Position numbers and translations under genes: made by a program
Shown: in pieces, positions 9,142-18,478 of the stretch
Numbering within the stretch: position 1 is the stretch's first letter
Layout of the letters: every line of letters begins with the position of its first letter
Source of the DNA: Pseudomonas svalbardensis
Lineage (GTDB): Bacteria > Pseudomonadota > Gammaproteobacteria > Pseudomonadales > Pseudomonadaceae
DNA length: 64,000 nucleotides
Reading direction: 5' to 3'
Assembly (NCBI RefSeq): GCF_030053115.1
Contig: NZ_CP125619.1
Span: forward strand, 4,971,501 to 5,035,500
Notes under the pieces: generated by a model
Told to the model about the DNA's origin: nothing
Databases searched by the model: none
What the model saw: the letters and a program-made list of their open reading frames with translations, nothing else

Positions 9142-12100
9142 TCAGCTCGCGGCGGGCTTTCTCAACGTGCCCGGCAACAGAAAAATCTCGCTCACTTGCG
9201 AGCAATTGAGCGCTAACTGGAAATCGCCATCGCGCACATCGGCGCAATCGATGAGCCAGGACAACGGTTCGTCCGGTTTAAACGCTTCGGTAGCGGCAAG
9301 CCTTGGCGTGAACGTTATACCCATTGCGACGGCGCTATGGACGGCACTCCAGCCGACAACGGCGGTCGCCTTTTCCCTTTCGGGCAGCGCACTCACCGGC
9401 TCGATCTTCAGCCGGTAGCTACTGTTTCTCAGCAAGGGCAGCGTGTCGTTCACCCCTTCGACGAAGTGTTCAACGTCGTTCTCCAGCTTGAAGAGCTTGA
9501 CGTCCCATAGGAAAGCCGCCTCGACGTTCAGGTCGAAAACCTGCTCGGAGTCCATGTTTTCCGGTCGAGCCGCTACCCTGTACACCCCTTTGGTACTGAC
9601 CTTGAATGGAAACGTCGAGCGCCCGGCCGAATCGGTTTCGATCGTAATGCTTTCGGTGACGGACCCTTCTTTCGAGATCAACGCACTACGCCATGTGACC
9701 GGGTAATTCGTGATCGGACGAGCGCCGTCCGAGAGGCTGTCCTTGAGCTCGATCCAGAGCATGCTCGGCTCACGCGCCCCGGCGACAGGCGCCCTATAGT
9801 CGGTGGACCAACCCGTAATCAACACATCCTCAGCCACGAAGATCTCGATACACTTCTGCAGACCGAGCGTGCCGACTTCCGCTGTTACCTCCGATTCACC
9901 CGCGCTGTCCAACCGGGACGTCCAGACAGCACGACCGTGCACATCGGTCGTCGCGGTTCCCTCTTCGGCTCCCACACTCCATCGAACCTTGTAGCCCAGA
10001 TACGCGTCACCGTCTGACCCAATCACATCACATACCAACCGTAACAACCGGCCAACCACGACTGCCGAGTCGATATAAAAGGCTTTGATGCGGGGCTCAT
10101 CGACATATTCGATGTCGGTGAACACTGTGGCCTCCCCGCTGAGCACATGCCGGGCAGTGACTCTCTCTTTCCCCGGCTGCCGACTAGTCAAGTACACCCT
10201 GGCGATACCCTCGTTGTTGGTAAAGGTTTCTTCCGGACTGATCGTGCCCAACTTCGAGGACCAGGAAATCGGCTTGCCGATGGCCAGGTTTCCATAATCA
10301 TCGATGACCTGCACCGAAACCCTGGCGGTGTCTTTCCCATCGGCCAGCAAGGCGCGATCCGGCACCACCTCTTTGCTTGACGTCTTAAAGCTCAGAGCAT
10401 CACCGCAATCGATCACTACGGTGCCCGCATGGACCTCTTCACGCATGTCCAGCCTGTACGACACATGAGCAGCGCCCATTTCACTGCCGGCCAGCAATCG
10501 GGTCGACGTCTTGCCCTCATGGTCGGTACGGGTGGCGTAATCCAACAGCACCCCGACTCCGCTGTGGCTCCAGTACACATCGACATACTTCATCAACTCG
10601 CCGGCGAAGTTGCGCAGGACCAGAGTGAAGGTCGCCATTTCACCCGGCACATTGGCCACCAGTTTTTTGTTGTCCACCTGGCAACGTACATCGACGCTTT
10701 GGCCGAACTCGCCAAGGGGCTCGTCCTGTCCGCCCACAGACGCGCGCGACAGGCTTTCCAGCGCACTTTCTGCAGCCTCGCGATAGGCTTCGTCGCTGCT
10801 TTTAGGCGTCAAACGGCCCAACGTCAGCAACGTTGTGAACCCCATGCCTTTCAGCTCCTCGCCTTCCAGTAACCGCAGCAGCAACGCCAGTTGCGGCAGA
10901 TTGCGGATCAGCGGCTTGGGTGCCCCGGATCCGTCCTGCGCAGGCGGGTTGACATGGACGGCGCACTCCAGAACGTCTCTGATGCCACAGCCGAAAAAGT
11001 CGGCCAACTTCCCGGCCGCCGCATCACGTACCAGGCTCAGGGCATCGTCGGAGAGGTCCTCGGGCAGTTGATTGACCATTTTCAAGTAGTCGAGCAGTTT
11101 CTCAGCCGGTTGCCTGGCCAGTTTCACGGCCCGACCGTACAGGGTCAGATAGAAGATGGTTCTGAGTGACAGCTCGCTTCTGTCCTCCACGCCGAACCAG
11201 GTCGATTGCCCACCTTCCAGGTACTGCACCAACATCGCTGAACTGAGCTTGATCTCGCGGGCCACACTACTGCGCCGGCGCAATTCGACCAGCAGCCGCA
11301 AAAATTCCCGTTGCTCGGACTCCTCAGGATCAGGGGGCTCAACCGGCTCCTCGGCGGCTTCCGCCGGCAGGCCTGCGGGAATGGCCTTGATCGCCTGGCC
11401 AAGGAGTTGATAGACATTACCGCCCGACCAGTCGATAACCGGCAGTACCAGGTCCGAAGACAACTCCAGATACACCGCAAAACTTTCCTGAACCACCGAG
11501 CGCTGTCCCGTCCGGGTCTTCAACACCGCCGTCAGGATGGTGCCTTCTACCCAGGGCATGCTCTCTAACGGAACGCCGGCGGCCTTCACTGCCGCGTTGA
11601 TTTCCACACTAGCGCGGTCCCGGTAGCTGTTTTCGGATTCCCCGCTCCGGGCGATAATCAGCCCGGCATCGTCCACCAACTCTGCGAGCAGGTGCATCCA
11701 GCCTCGAAGGGCCTTGTCGGGTGGTACCCCTGCGTCCAGCAGTAGCGCTTCGCTCATGCGTACCGGTTGCAGCTGGGTATTCAATTGCTCCAGCAACTTG
11801 AGTTCCGCATCGGCCGCCGCCACCGGCACCTGCACCGGCTGCACATGCTGCATCAGCCACATTGCGCTCAACTGTTCGTGCCGGCTCCAAAACACTGCCG
11901 TAAGCGCTGCATGGATAACACTCAACGTATCGGTCTGCGTCGTGAATTTGTGCAGGGCAACCTGCGTAGGCCCCGCCAACCGGGCGAGCCAACCATCGTT
12001 TTCAGTATCCAGAAAATTCAGCAGCGCCACCCCTTCCAGCGGGCTGATCCCAAACAAGCGAGGCAACCGCACCAGTCGATAAAAACTCGACAGCACCGAG

Positions 12101-13878
12101 AGGCTGCGCTTGAGCTTCATGGCCGACATGCCGGCCCCCGGGTCATGGGCAATGGCAATCAACACGGCCAGATACCGGTAAGTGCTGAAGGTAATGCCCA
12201 GGGCCGCACAAATGTGATCGGCGGTACGTTGATCTTCGTTGTTTTGCGGGACCACGGAGAACTCGACGTCATCGATCTGCAGTGGCTTGAGAAACAACGA
12301 TTGCGCGTTGTAAATACGGTCGAACTGCGAGAGCTCCTTGCCCCGCCCATACACCGAAACAACGTCCAGAAAGGCCGCACACTCTTCCGCCGTACAGCCG
12401 TAATCGCCTCGCAACTCTTGAAACAGACCAATAGAGCGCATCGTGTCATCAGTGATCCAGATGACCTTGACGCGAGTCGATCCTCCACGGTTTTCGGCGT
12501 TGATTGACGCAATGATCAATTGGTCAGTCTCGTAGGCCGCCAGACCCAGCCAGCGATCCAGACGCACCTTGCGATTGATGCGGTCAAAACGATGCTGGTT
12601 GCTGCTGTCAAGATTCCGGAGCGTGAAACTCACTGCGTTGCCGCTGCTCACCCTTTGCAGACAGATCGCCTCTCCCAGGCCACCATGGACATACACCGAT
12701 CCGAAATCGACCGAGGTGGCCGGCGCGGCAGAATTGGTTTCGTCGATCGGCTTGAGCGGGTCTCGCCCCCTGAGCAGGGCCGGAACATTGGGAGACAACA
12801 CAGGGGCAAACTCCCCAATGGAAAACAGCGCCTCCACCCCGGTCTGATCAAGCTGCGTGGCCCGGCTGAATGCATCGAGGTCCAGCAATTCCCCATAGCC
12901 CTCACGGTCGAAGTTATCCCGGTAAAAGTCCTTGAGCGGGGTATCCGAGGGCTCGACGACATGCCGGGTTCGCGGGTTGACCCAAGGCAGCGTCGGTCTT
13001 TTATCACCGAGGGAGGACGAGGCGGGCGTGTGCCCAGGCTCGGTCAACAGAGCCTGCTGTCCGGGTGCCAGGCCTGACGTCATGCGCAAGGCAATATCGG
13101 AATTGGCACCACGGGCCCCCGTTTCCTTGAAGTACGGATACTGCAAGTCAGTCAGGCGCACGATATCGCCCAGCAGGTTGGAGTTCCTGCGAGCCTTGAC
13201 TGAATGTTCAATGGTTTGCCAGGAGCGGTCGAAAGGTAATGTGTTGGGGTAGCGCGTGGTGATCAACAAACCGTCGATGTCCAACTGAACCTGCTTGTTG
13301 GCCTCGATGTTGGCCATCAACACCTCGGTCACGATACCGATCACCGGTTCCACACGATTGACCGCGCCCTCGTCGATCAAAAGAGCCCACAGATCGGGAC
13401 GTCGCGCGTTCAGACCAATGCTTTCCCCTGCCGCCCCATCGGGCTCGATATTGAGCAACGCCCATTGAATGATCGACATCAGGTACGCCACCGGGGAAAC
13501 GCTCGATTCAATAGCCCCGGCGGGGCTGCTGTTGGCCAAATCCGGCTTGAACAGATCGGCGAACGTCGGCCCGTCCACCAGCGCTCGCACGCCGATACGC
13601 GGCCCGCGGCCGGCATCCTCGTGGCGCGTTAAACGCTGCTCGCGGAACTCACGCGCCAGGTACCGGGCCAGGCTGTAACTGCGTTGCAGCAACAGACGCC
13701 CCTCGTGCGCAGTGAGTTTGAACTCCTTGCACAGATCGGCGTGGCGTCGCTGCACCAGATCGAACACGTTACCGCCCTTGTTCATGAACGTCTGCAACGT
13801 GCCCAACCGGGCAATGCGCGCCTCACCGAAGAGATTAACCAGCAGTTGCTGGCTGGGACGAAGACTGGAACCTGTCAT
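9142..13878 (-). CDS. tcaA: Tc toxin subunit A, N-terminal half with Ig-like tail (TcaA-like)
   Basis: A 1578-residue protein. The N-terminus (LVNLFGEARIARLGTLQTF ... FADLFKPD ... SPVAYLMSI) matches the VRP1 / Salmonella virulence-plasmid A domain that opens TcA subunits, and the middle is mainly helical shell. From about residue 1057 to the end it changes to invasin-like Ig domains (for example VSVQVIDDYGNLAIGKPISW). The last domain carries the W-L-I-D-C ... G-D-F-Q-L-A-L signature shared with the Ig protein encoded two genes downstream. Known TcaA proteins of about 1100 residues lack such a tail, as far as I recall. The start at 13878 is preferred because AAGGAG lies seven bases upstream; two upstream ATGs are worse placed. 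A lux-box-like palindrome lies ~110 bp upstream. Confidence 0.9.
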   Translation of the reverse strand: MTGSSLRPSQQLLVNLFGEARIARLGTLQTFMNKGGNVFDLVQRRHADLCKEFKLTAHEGRLLLQRSYSLARYLAREFREQRLTRHEDAGRGPRIGVRALVDGPTFADLFKPDLANSSPAGAIESSVSPVAYLMSIIQWALLNIEPDGAAGESIGLNARRPDLWALLIDEGAVNRVEPVIGIVTEVLMANIEANKQVQLDIDGLLITTRYPNTLPFDRSWQTIEHSVKARRNSNLLGDIVRLTDLQYPYFKETGARGANSDIALRMTSGLAPGQQALLTEPGHTPASSSLGDKRPTLPWVNPRTRHVVEPSDTPLKDFYRDNFDREGYGELLDLDAFSRATQLDQTGVEALFSIGEFAPVLSPNVPALLRGRDPLKPIDETNSAAPATSVDFGSVYVHGGLGEAICLQRVSSGNAVSFTLRNLDSSNQHRFDRINRKVRLDRWLGLAAYETDQLIIASINAENRGGSTRVKVIWITDDTMRSIGLFQELRGDYGCTAEECAAFLDVVSVYGRGKELSQFDRIYNAQSLFLKPLQIDDVEFSVVPQNNEDQRTADHICAALGITFSTYRYLAVLIAIAHDPGAGMSAMKLKRSLSVLSSFYRLVRLPRLFGISPLEGVALLNFLDTENDGWLARLAGPTQVALHKFTTQTDTLSVIHAALTAVFWSRHEQLSAMWLMQHVQPVQVPVAAADAELKLLEQLNTQLQPVRMSEALLLDAGVPPDKALRGWMHLLAELVDDAGLIIARSGESENSYRDRASVEINAAVKAAGVPLESMPWVEGTILTAVLKTRTGQRSVVQESFAVYLELSSDLVLPVIDWSGGNVYQLLGQAIKAIPAGLPAEAAEEPVEPPDPEESEQREFLRLLVELRRRSSVAREIKLSSAMLVQYLEGGQSTWFGVEDRSELSLRTIFYLTLYGRAVKLARQPAEKLLDYLKMVNQLPEDLSDDALSLVRDAAAGKLADFFGCGIRDVLECAVHVNPPAQDGSGAPKPLIRNLPQLALLLRLLEGEELKGMGFTTLLTLGRLTPKSSDEAYREAAESALESLSRASVGGQDEPLGEFGQSVDVRCQVDNKKLVANVPGEMATFTLVLRNFAGELMKYVDVYWSHSGVGVLLDYATRTDHEGKTSTRLLAGSEMGAAHVSYRLDMREEVHAGTVVIDCGDALSFKTSSKEVVPDRALLADGKDTARVSVQVIDDYGNLAIGKPISWSSKLGTISPEETFTNNEGIARVYLTSRQPGKERVTARHVLSGEATVFTDIEYVDEPRIKAFYIDSAVVVGRLLRLVCDVIGSDGDAYLGYKVRWSVGAEEGTATTDVHGRAVWTSRLDSAGESEVTAEVGTLGLQKCIEIFVAEDVLITGWSTDYRAPVAGAREPSMLWIELKDSLSDGARPITNYPVTWRSALISKEGSVTESITIETDSAGRSTFPFKVSTKGVYRVAARPENMDSEQVFDLNVEAAFLWDVKLFKLENDVEHFVEGVNDTLPLLRNSSYRLKIEPVSALPEREKATAVVGWSAVHSAVAMGITFTPRLAATEAFKPDEPLSWLIDCADVRDGDFQLALNCSQVSEIFLLPGTLRKPAAS

Positions 13879-13978
13879 TGTCATGCTCCTTGATTGACCG
13901 ATAGCGCCGTGCATCGGCCTGGGCGCTTGAAAGGCGAACACTGTGGGGGAGATTCAATACCTGCACCGGCCCCGCGTC

Positions 13979-13998
13979 TACTGTCATAAATGACAGTA
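13979..13998. promoter_or_regulatory. Lux-box-like palindrome upstream of tcaA
   Basis: TACTGTCATAAATGACAGTA is a perfect palindrome apart from its centre. It sits inside a longer inverted repeat with 15-bp arms (13973-13987 and 13990-14004). It is one of three CTGTCA-N4-TGACAG sites, one per Tc transcription unit, and all three obey the CT-N12-AG rule of LuxR-type boxes. If an activator bound here in the usual position (centre near -42), transcription would start near 13946, with TATTGA at 13954-13959 as a possible -10. Confidence 0.7.
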
Positions 13999-14046
13999 GA
14001 CGCGACCATTTGCCTGAGTATTCACGCATCGACATGACACGCTCAT

Positions 14047-17000
14047 TCAACCCGCGTTAACCACCCGCAACTGGACGTTCGCCGGCATCCAGCCAGAAGC
14101 TGTCCCGGCTTTGGTTACATTCCCGTTAAGAACAAACGGGCCCACTGGCAACGCACGTGTGACGATCGCCCAATGCCCCTGAGCGTCCGCCACACCCGTG
14201 CCGTAATTGGTTTGCCCGTCACCGCTCTTGCGCAGGTTCACGGTCGCCCCCGGCAATGCGATGCCGCGGATCAATGAGCGAGGGGAGACTTGAATGTTGC
14301 TCTGTGGGCTGAGCACGACCAAGGGGCGGATTGTGTTTGTCACAACGACGCTGATCGGGCCGCAAAAGACTGAGAGCTGGCCGTCGATAAACTGTCGCGC
14401 CACAATCTGATACGGTCCAACAGCCAGCACCGGCAGACGAAGCGACCATACGCCCTGTGCATTCACGATGGCGCTGGCTTCGGCCGTCGTGTTGTTGTGC
14501 TTGTGCACATCGACACGGGCACCCGGCATGCCAGTACCGCTGATCAGTGGCTGCACTTCGACTTGTTCGTTCATCTGCGGCCCGGTAATGACGGGGCCTG
14601 GAAAATTGGCGGGTACCTGAACCACAGTGAACGTCCGGTTCGGCAGCCGCAAGGCCGACGACACATCATCCCGGAACTGACTCACAGAACAGGTAAACGC
14701 CCCTACCGGCAACGCTGCCGTGAAACTGGCCGTCCAACGCCCCTCGCGGTCCACGAAACCACCGGCCAGTTCGGCCAGGTGGTCTGCTTTAAAAATCTGA
14801 ACATACGCCCCTGGCACACCACTGCCCGACATCACCGGCTTGCGCCCCACGCGGTCACCTGGCTTTGGATAATCGATCGTCGGTGCCGTGAAGTCCCTGG
14901 GCAATTTCTCCACCATAAAACGCCCGCTTTCGACCCACTCCGACACGACGCCACCAGAGATTTGTCGCACCACGACCCGGCAAGCCCCCTCCGGCAACGT
15001 CTGCGAACTCTGTATCTCCCATCGCCCGTTGGGATCGGCAGTCGTGGACGCCAGCACCAGCGCAGGGTTGAAGCAGGAGGCAACGATGATCACCGCCCCC
15101 GGCGTGGCCAGCCCCCGGTAAAACGGTTGGGCACCCACCCAGTCACCGGCGGCCGGTTCGTAAAGGGTCGGCCCGGCAGCGAGCAACGTCACGCTGGCGA
15201 CACTCCAGTCCGACACCACGGCATTGAGGGTACTGCGTGCACGATACAAGTAAGGATCTGCCCCTCCCAGCGTATGGGTCAATTTGCCAGACCAGTAACC
15301 ATGCTCATCCACCACAAAACTACCGATGTCGTACCAGTGTTCATCCCGCGTCACAATCACCGTATCGCCGGGATAACCCGCCCCGGACGCCACTACCCAC
15401 GCTGGCGTGACGAATTCGCCCCCGCTCGGGCTTTCGATCACCGGCGCATTCGGTACGACGGTGAACACACGATCGATACTGGGCCGCTTCCCGCCCTTGT
15501 AACTCTGCTCGGCCACCATCGTTGTCGAGCCCACGGTCGACAGGTTCACAGTCCGGCGCCAATGGCCATCCGCGCCCACCACAATGCCCGATGCAATCTC
15601 CGTGCTGCCAATCTTCAGCGTGACCAACGCTTCGGGTATACCGATGCCCGCCACCTCGCTGCTGCGAGCAAATCGGCCATTGGCAGCGGGCGTAGTGATG
15701 ATCGGCACCGCCACCTTGACGTTGAAGGTTCTCTGGACACTGCGTTCGGATGCATACGTCCCGAACTGTTGCACGGCATAGATGACCTGCGGCCCCTCTT
15801 TCTCGAACTCCTTGTCGAGCTCAACCGCCCAGGCACCTGCGGTCGTTACGGTCGTTTGCCCCAACACCTTGTTGCTGCTCGTAGCGTCGAACACCTTGAT
15901 TGTGCTGCCCGGGAAAGCGTTCGTGCCCCGGACGATGAGTTTGAAACCCACCTCGTCATTGTTCTGCGGGTAAGTAATGCCCGGCACCGGGGTTTTGACC
16001 GTGAAGGTGTGATCCTTCCAGCCGGATACCTGTCCGCCAAACGTCGCTTGTGCCTGAACGGTGACCCGACCGGGAGACGTCAGCGTGACGTTAAAACTCC
16101 ACTCCCCTGTCGTGAGGTTGGACTTGAGCGCCTTTATCGTCGACCCATCCTTGTAGCGCACGACGACATCGGCATTCGGCCAGGTGGCGCCCACGAATTC
16201 TGTCTCCACCGCCACGGACACGTCGGCATCCGGTTTGGAGAAGCTCGGGAGGTCAGGTTTGATGATCAGATTGGGCGCTTTTACCTCAATGGACAAGAGG
16301 TGGTTCATCCACTGCCAGACAGTGACCGTGTAAGTACCGGGGGCCAACCTGGCAGTAGCCTTGACGGTCCATCCACCGCTAGCGGTCACATCTGTTAGCG
16401 GCAGAGAGTTATGAGTGCCGCCGTTGAGCCGGACTTCGATCCTGGCAGCGGTCTGCCCCGTCCAGACGTTGCCTCGCCCGGTGAACGTCGGGATTTGTCC
16501 ATCCAGGGTGGGTGTGTTTACGGTCGGGGCGGGCACGGGAACGTCAACGGGGATCCCTGCCCCCCACTCGGAATAGATCCGACCGCCCACCCCGTCGGAG
16601 ACGCTTTGCCGTAAAGCCATTGAATAAGTGCCCGGCAGCCAGTTGGATTTTTCCGCCGTCCAGTTGTCATCAACCACGGTACCTTGAGCTTGAACGCCTC
16701 CCCCCCCACCAGAATAGAAAATCTCGACCAGAGCTTCCGTGTGCCCGGCCCCCGAGAACCTTACTGTTGCAAACGATGGGTACGTGACAGTGGGTCGCTG
16801 TAACTTGGGGGGGCGGACTCTGAGCGTCAGTGGTATGCCGGGCGGTGATCCGTTCAACATAAGTATCTGCATTGCCGTGAGGCTGAACATGCCAGGGGGG
16901 AGATTGAAGAGTATCGTCATCCAGCGTTTGGGTTCGCCATCGAGCGCCCCCACGACCGCAACACCTAATAGGTTTTCTGTTAAGTCCTGAAATACCTGAA

Positions 17001-17481
17001 CATAGGCGCTACTTAGCCCAGTGCCCTCAATCACCAAGTTCCTGTCGACTAAATCGCCGTTCTGATGACTGTCGATTACCGGGGGCTCGATGTTGCGCGC
17101 CTCGTACTTGTACGGAAAGGTGACGGAATCACTTTCATATTCAGAGCCGGGGGATGTGACGACAATCGTCTTCACTCTCGAGCTTGTGGTCGAGATCCAT
17201 TCCGCCGACCAAGACAGATTGAGTGCCCTCCCCACCGCCACCAGCACACGCTTGTTATCGACTATTTCAAATACCTGAACCGGATCATCGGTGGTTAGCC
17301 CTTTGCCCCAGGCAATAACCAAAGGACCGGAGACGGCGGTATCTCTAGTTGGATGAAGAATCACCGGCTTGCCAATTGTGTCCCTACTTAGCGTCGCGTC
17401 CTGCTCAGAAACATTAGTGTCTGGTTGATCTGGTTGATCTGGTTGATCTGGTTGATCTGGTTGATCTGGTTGATCCAGCAT
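14047..17481 (-). CDS. Giant Ig-like (Big-type) repeat protein of the Tc locus
   Basis: A 1144-residue protein built from about eleven copies of a ~95-residue beta-sandwich. The consensus is roughly P-x-I-x-x-P ... V-x-x-x-P-x-I-x-G-x-G-x-P-G-A-x-V ... G-x-W ... L-P-V-G ... F-x-V. No signal peptide or anchor is visible. The start at 17481 is chosen because GGAG lies seven bases upstream and because the lux-box-like site then falls at the same distance as in the other two Tc units; an ATG at 17526 would extend it by 15 residues. Six DQP triplets follow the first two residues. The gene lies just upstream of tcaA in the same direction with its own operator. Its function is unknown; adhesion or receptor binding is inferred from the domains. 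Confidence 0.8.
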   Translation of the reverse strand: MLDQPDQPDQPDQPDQPDQPDTNVSEQDATLSRDTIGKPVILHPTRDTAVSGPLVIAWGKGLTTDDPVQVFEIVDNKRVLVAVGRALNLSWSAEWISTTSSRVKTIVVTSPGSEYESDSVTFPYKYEARNIEPPVIDSHQNGDLVDRNLVIEGTGLSSAYVQVFQDLTENLLGVAVVGALDGEPKRWMTILFNLPPGMFSLTAMQILMLNGSPPGIPLTLRVRPPKLQRPTVTYPSFATVRFSGAGHTEALVEIFYSGGGGGVQAQGTVVDDNWTAEKSNWLPGTYSMALRQSVSDGVGGRIYSEWGAGIPVDVPVPAPTVNTPTLDGQIPTFTGRGNVWTGQTAARIEVRLNGGTHNSLPLTDVTASGGWTVKATARLAPGTYTVTVWQWMNHLLSIEVKAPNLIIKPDLPSFSKPDADVSVAVETEFVGATWPNADVVVRYKDGSTIKALKSNLTTGEWSFNVTLTSPGRVTVQAQATFGGQVSGWKDHTFTVKTPVPGITYPQNNDEVGFKLIVRGTNAFPGSTIKVFDATSSNKVLGQTTVTTAGAWAVELDKEFEKEGPQVIYAVQQFGTYASERSVQRTFNVKVAVPIITTPAANGRFARSSEVAGIGIPEALVTLKIGSTEIASGIVVGADGHWRRTVNLSTVGSTTMVAEQSYKGGKRPSIDRVFTVVPNAPVIESPSGGEFVTPAWVVASGAGYPGDTVIVTRDEHWYDIGSFVVDEHGYWSGKLTHTLGGADPYLYRARSTLNAVVSDWSVASVTLLAAGPTLYEPAAGDWVGAQPFYRGLATPGAVIIVASCFNPALVLASTTADPNGRWEIQSSQTLPEGACRVVVRQISGGVVSEWVESGRFMVEKLPRDFTAPTIDYPKPGDRVGRKPVMSGSGVPGAYVQIFKADHLAELAGGFVDREGRWTASFTAALPVGAFTCSVSQFRDDVSSALRLPNRTFTVVQVPANFPGPVITGPQMNEQVEVQPLISGTGMPGARVDVHKHNNTTAEASAIVNAQGVWSLRLPVLAVGPYQIVARQFIDGQLSVFCGPISVVVTNTIRPLVVLSPQSNIQVSPRSLIRGIALPGATVNLRKSGDGQTNYGTGVADAQGHWAIVTRALPVGPFVLNGNVTKAGTASGWMPANVQLRVVNAG
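17422..17475. repeat. Six perfect copies of a 9-bp tandem repeat
   Basis: TGGTTGATC is repeated six times with no mismatch, two codons inside the start of the Ig-repeat gene, and encodes (D-Q-P)6 on the minus strand. The nine-base unit keeps the frame, so slippage would alter linker length rather than switch the gene off. Confidence 0.95.
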
Positions 17482-17553
17482 GATGGCGCTCCGATGCGAG
17501 GCGTACAGCCACTTTATTGAAGCCATTTAAAACCTGAAGGCAGTGCGCAAAAC

Positions 17554-17573
17554 ACCTGTCAGATATGACAGTC
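17554..17573. promoter_or_regulatory. Lux-box-like palindrome upstream of the giant Ig-repeat gene
   Basis: ACCTGTCAGATATGACAGTC has CTGTCA and TGACAG arms four bases apart (17556-17571), matching the sites before tcaA and tcB. Its centre is ~82 bp from the chosen start codon at 17481. A TTTTAAAT stretch at 17524-17531 (read on the minus strand) could serve as the -10. Confidence 0.7.
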
Positions 17574-17742
17574 CCGACGAACGGTCAGCCTACACCTTGT
17601 CACTTTCCCTAATGTTTTCAACGCCTCAGTCCGCGGCTACAGCACCTTGCGCCGTTGCCTACAGATCCGTCAGAATCCGCCGGCTTGTGCGCCTTGGTAT
17701 TGCCCCGTAACTTGATCCGCGTCGCTGCCAATCAGCGATCGG

Positions 17743-17949
17743 GTTTAGTCGCCCGGTAGGTAACATGAAGGTGCATAAGCGTCATTCAGTCGGGTATTCC
17801 CTATCCCCGCACTCAATGGTGGCTGTGCGCAGGGCGCCCTCGGGCGCGCCGGTTTTTTCATGTTCCTCCCGGTCGACTAACCTGCGTACAGCCGCCACCC
17901 CTCGTTTAGTCGCTAGACGGTGGCAGCTCCACTAAAAGGAACAATGATC
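17743..17949 (+). ncRNA. Structured leader element before the DUF6124 gene
   Basis: Within the 468-bp gap before the DUF6124 start, 17817-17833 pairs with 17881-17897 in a 17-bp stem; two of the pairs are G-U, which suggests selection for RNA rather than DNA symmetry. A GC-rich inner hairpin (GGCGCCC-TC-GGGCGC) follows the left arm. The 10-base direct repeat GTTTAGTCGC flanks the structure at 17743-17752 and 17904-17913. A small GTGG/CCAC hairpin lies just before the ribosome binding site (AAGGA, 17936-17940). I recall similar leaders before DUF3077/DUF6124 genes in related genomes. Whether it is a riboregulator, an sRNA or a mobile repeat is not known. Confidence 0.55.
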
Positions 17950-18321
17950 ATGTTTAAGGCAACACCGAATCCCCCCGAAACCGACCCGGTTTCCCCCTAC
18001 TCCACCCTTGATTCAAAAAAGCTCCACGCCGCCGCCGACAAGGCGCTGGACCATTACCTCAAACCCGATATCAACCCCCTCCGTTCATCCCAGGACCGTG
18101 CCATGGAAATGTTCACCGTCGTCCCCGATGCAAATGCCGAAGCCCTGATCATCCAGACCTACGAAACCTTTTCGTCAGTCAGCATTCTGCTGCTCGACCT
18201 GGCTGAAAGCCTGGATGACAAGCCGCGACATCTGGCGATGGCGATTTATCAGTTGAGTGAGTTGGGGTTGTTGCTGGTGGAGAGGTCGCTGGAGAACGAG
18301 ATGGCGATCAAGACGGCGTAG
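17950..18321 (+). CDS. DUF6124 family small protein
   Basis: A 123-residue soluble protein. The N-terminus (MFKATPNPPETDPVSPYSTLDSKKL then A-A-D-K-A-L-D-H-Y-L) matches the Pseudomonas DUF6124 family (often labelled DUF3077), and the C-terminal half is helical and Leu-rich. The family has no established function and usually occurs in several copies per genome. The start at 17950 has AAGGA nine bases upstream; an ATG at 17944 is too close. The gene follows the structured leader and is divergent from the Tc Ig-repeat gene. A REP pair follows it. Confidence 0.8.
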   Translation: MFKATPNPPETDPVSPYSTLDSKKLHAAADKALDHYLKPDINPLRSSQDRAMEMFTVVPDANAEALIIQTYETFSSVSILLLDLAESLDDKPRHLAMAIYQLSELGLLLVERSLENEMAIKTA

Positions 18322-18360
18322 CGTTTAGCCGTTCAATCGTTGTTGCCTGATCGGTCGCTT

Positions 18361-18452
18361 TCGCGAGCAGGCTCGCTCCCACATTGGATCTGCGGTGTGC
18401 ACAAATCTTGTACTCAACATCGATTCAACTGTGGGAGCGAGCCTGCTCGCGA
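18361..18452. repeat. Inverted REP pair
   Basis: Two 23-bp REP copies in opposite orientation (18361-18383 and 18430-18452), between convergent genes (DUF6124 and PilZ). Confidence 0.95.
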
Positions 18453-18478
18453 TAGCAATAGTAGAAACGCCACAACCC

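Noticed and set aside
14497..16398. A 633-residue open frame on the plus strand
   Set aside because: Antisense to the giant Ig-repeat gene. Its Arg/His-rich composition is a codon-complement artefact.
17422..17475. CRISPR-like tandem repeat
   Set aside because: The units are 9 bp with no spacers and lie inside a coding frame.
18361..18452. REP copies as CRISPR repeats or attachment sites
   Set aside because: They occur as inverted pairs at gene ends throughout the window and match the known P. fluorescens REP.
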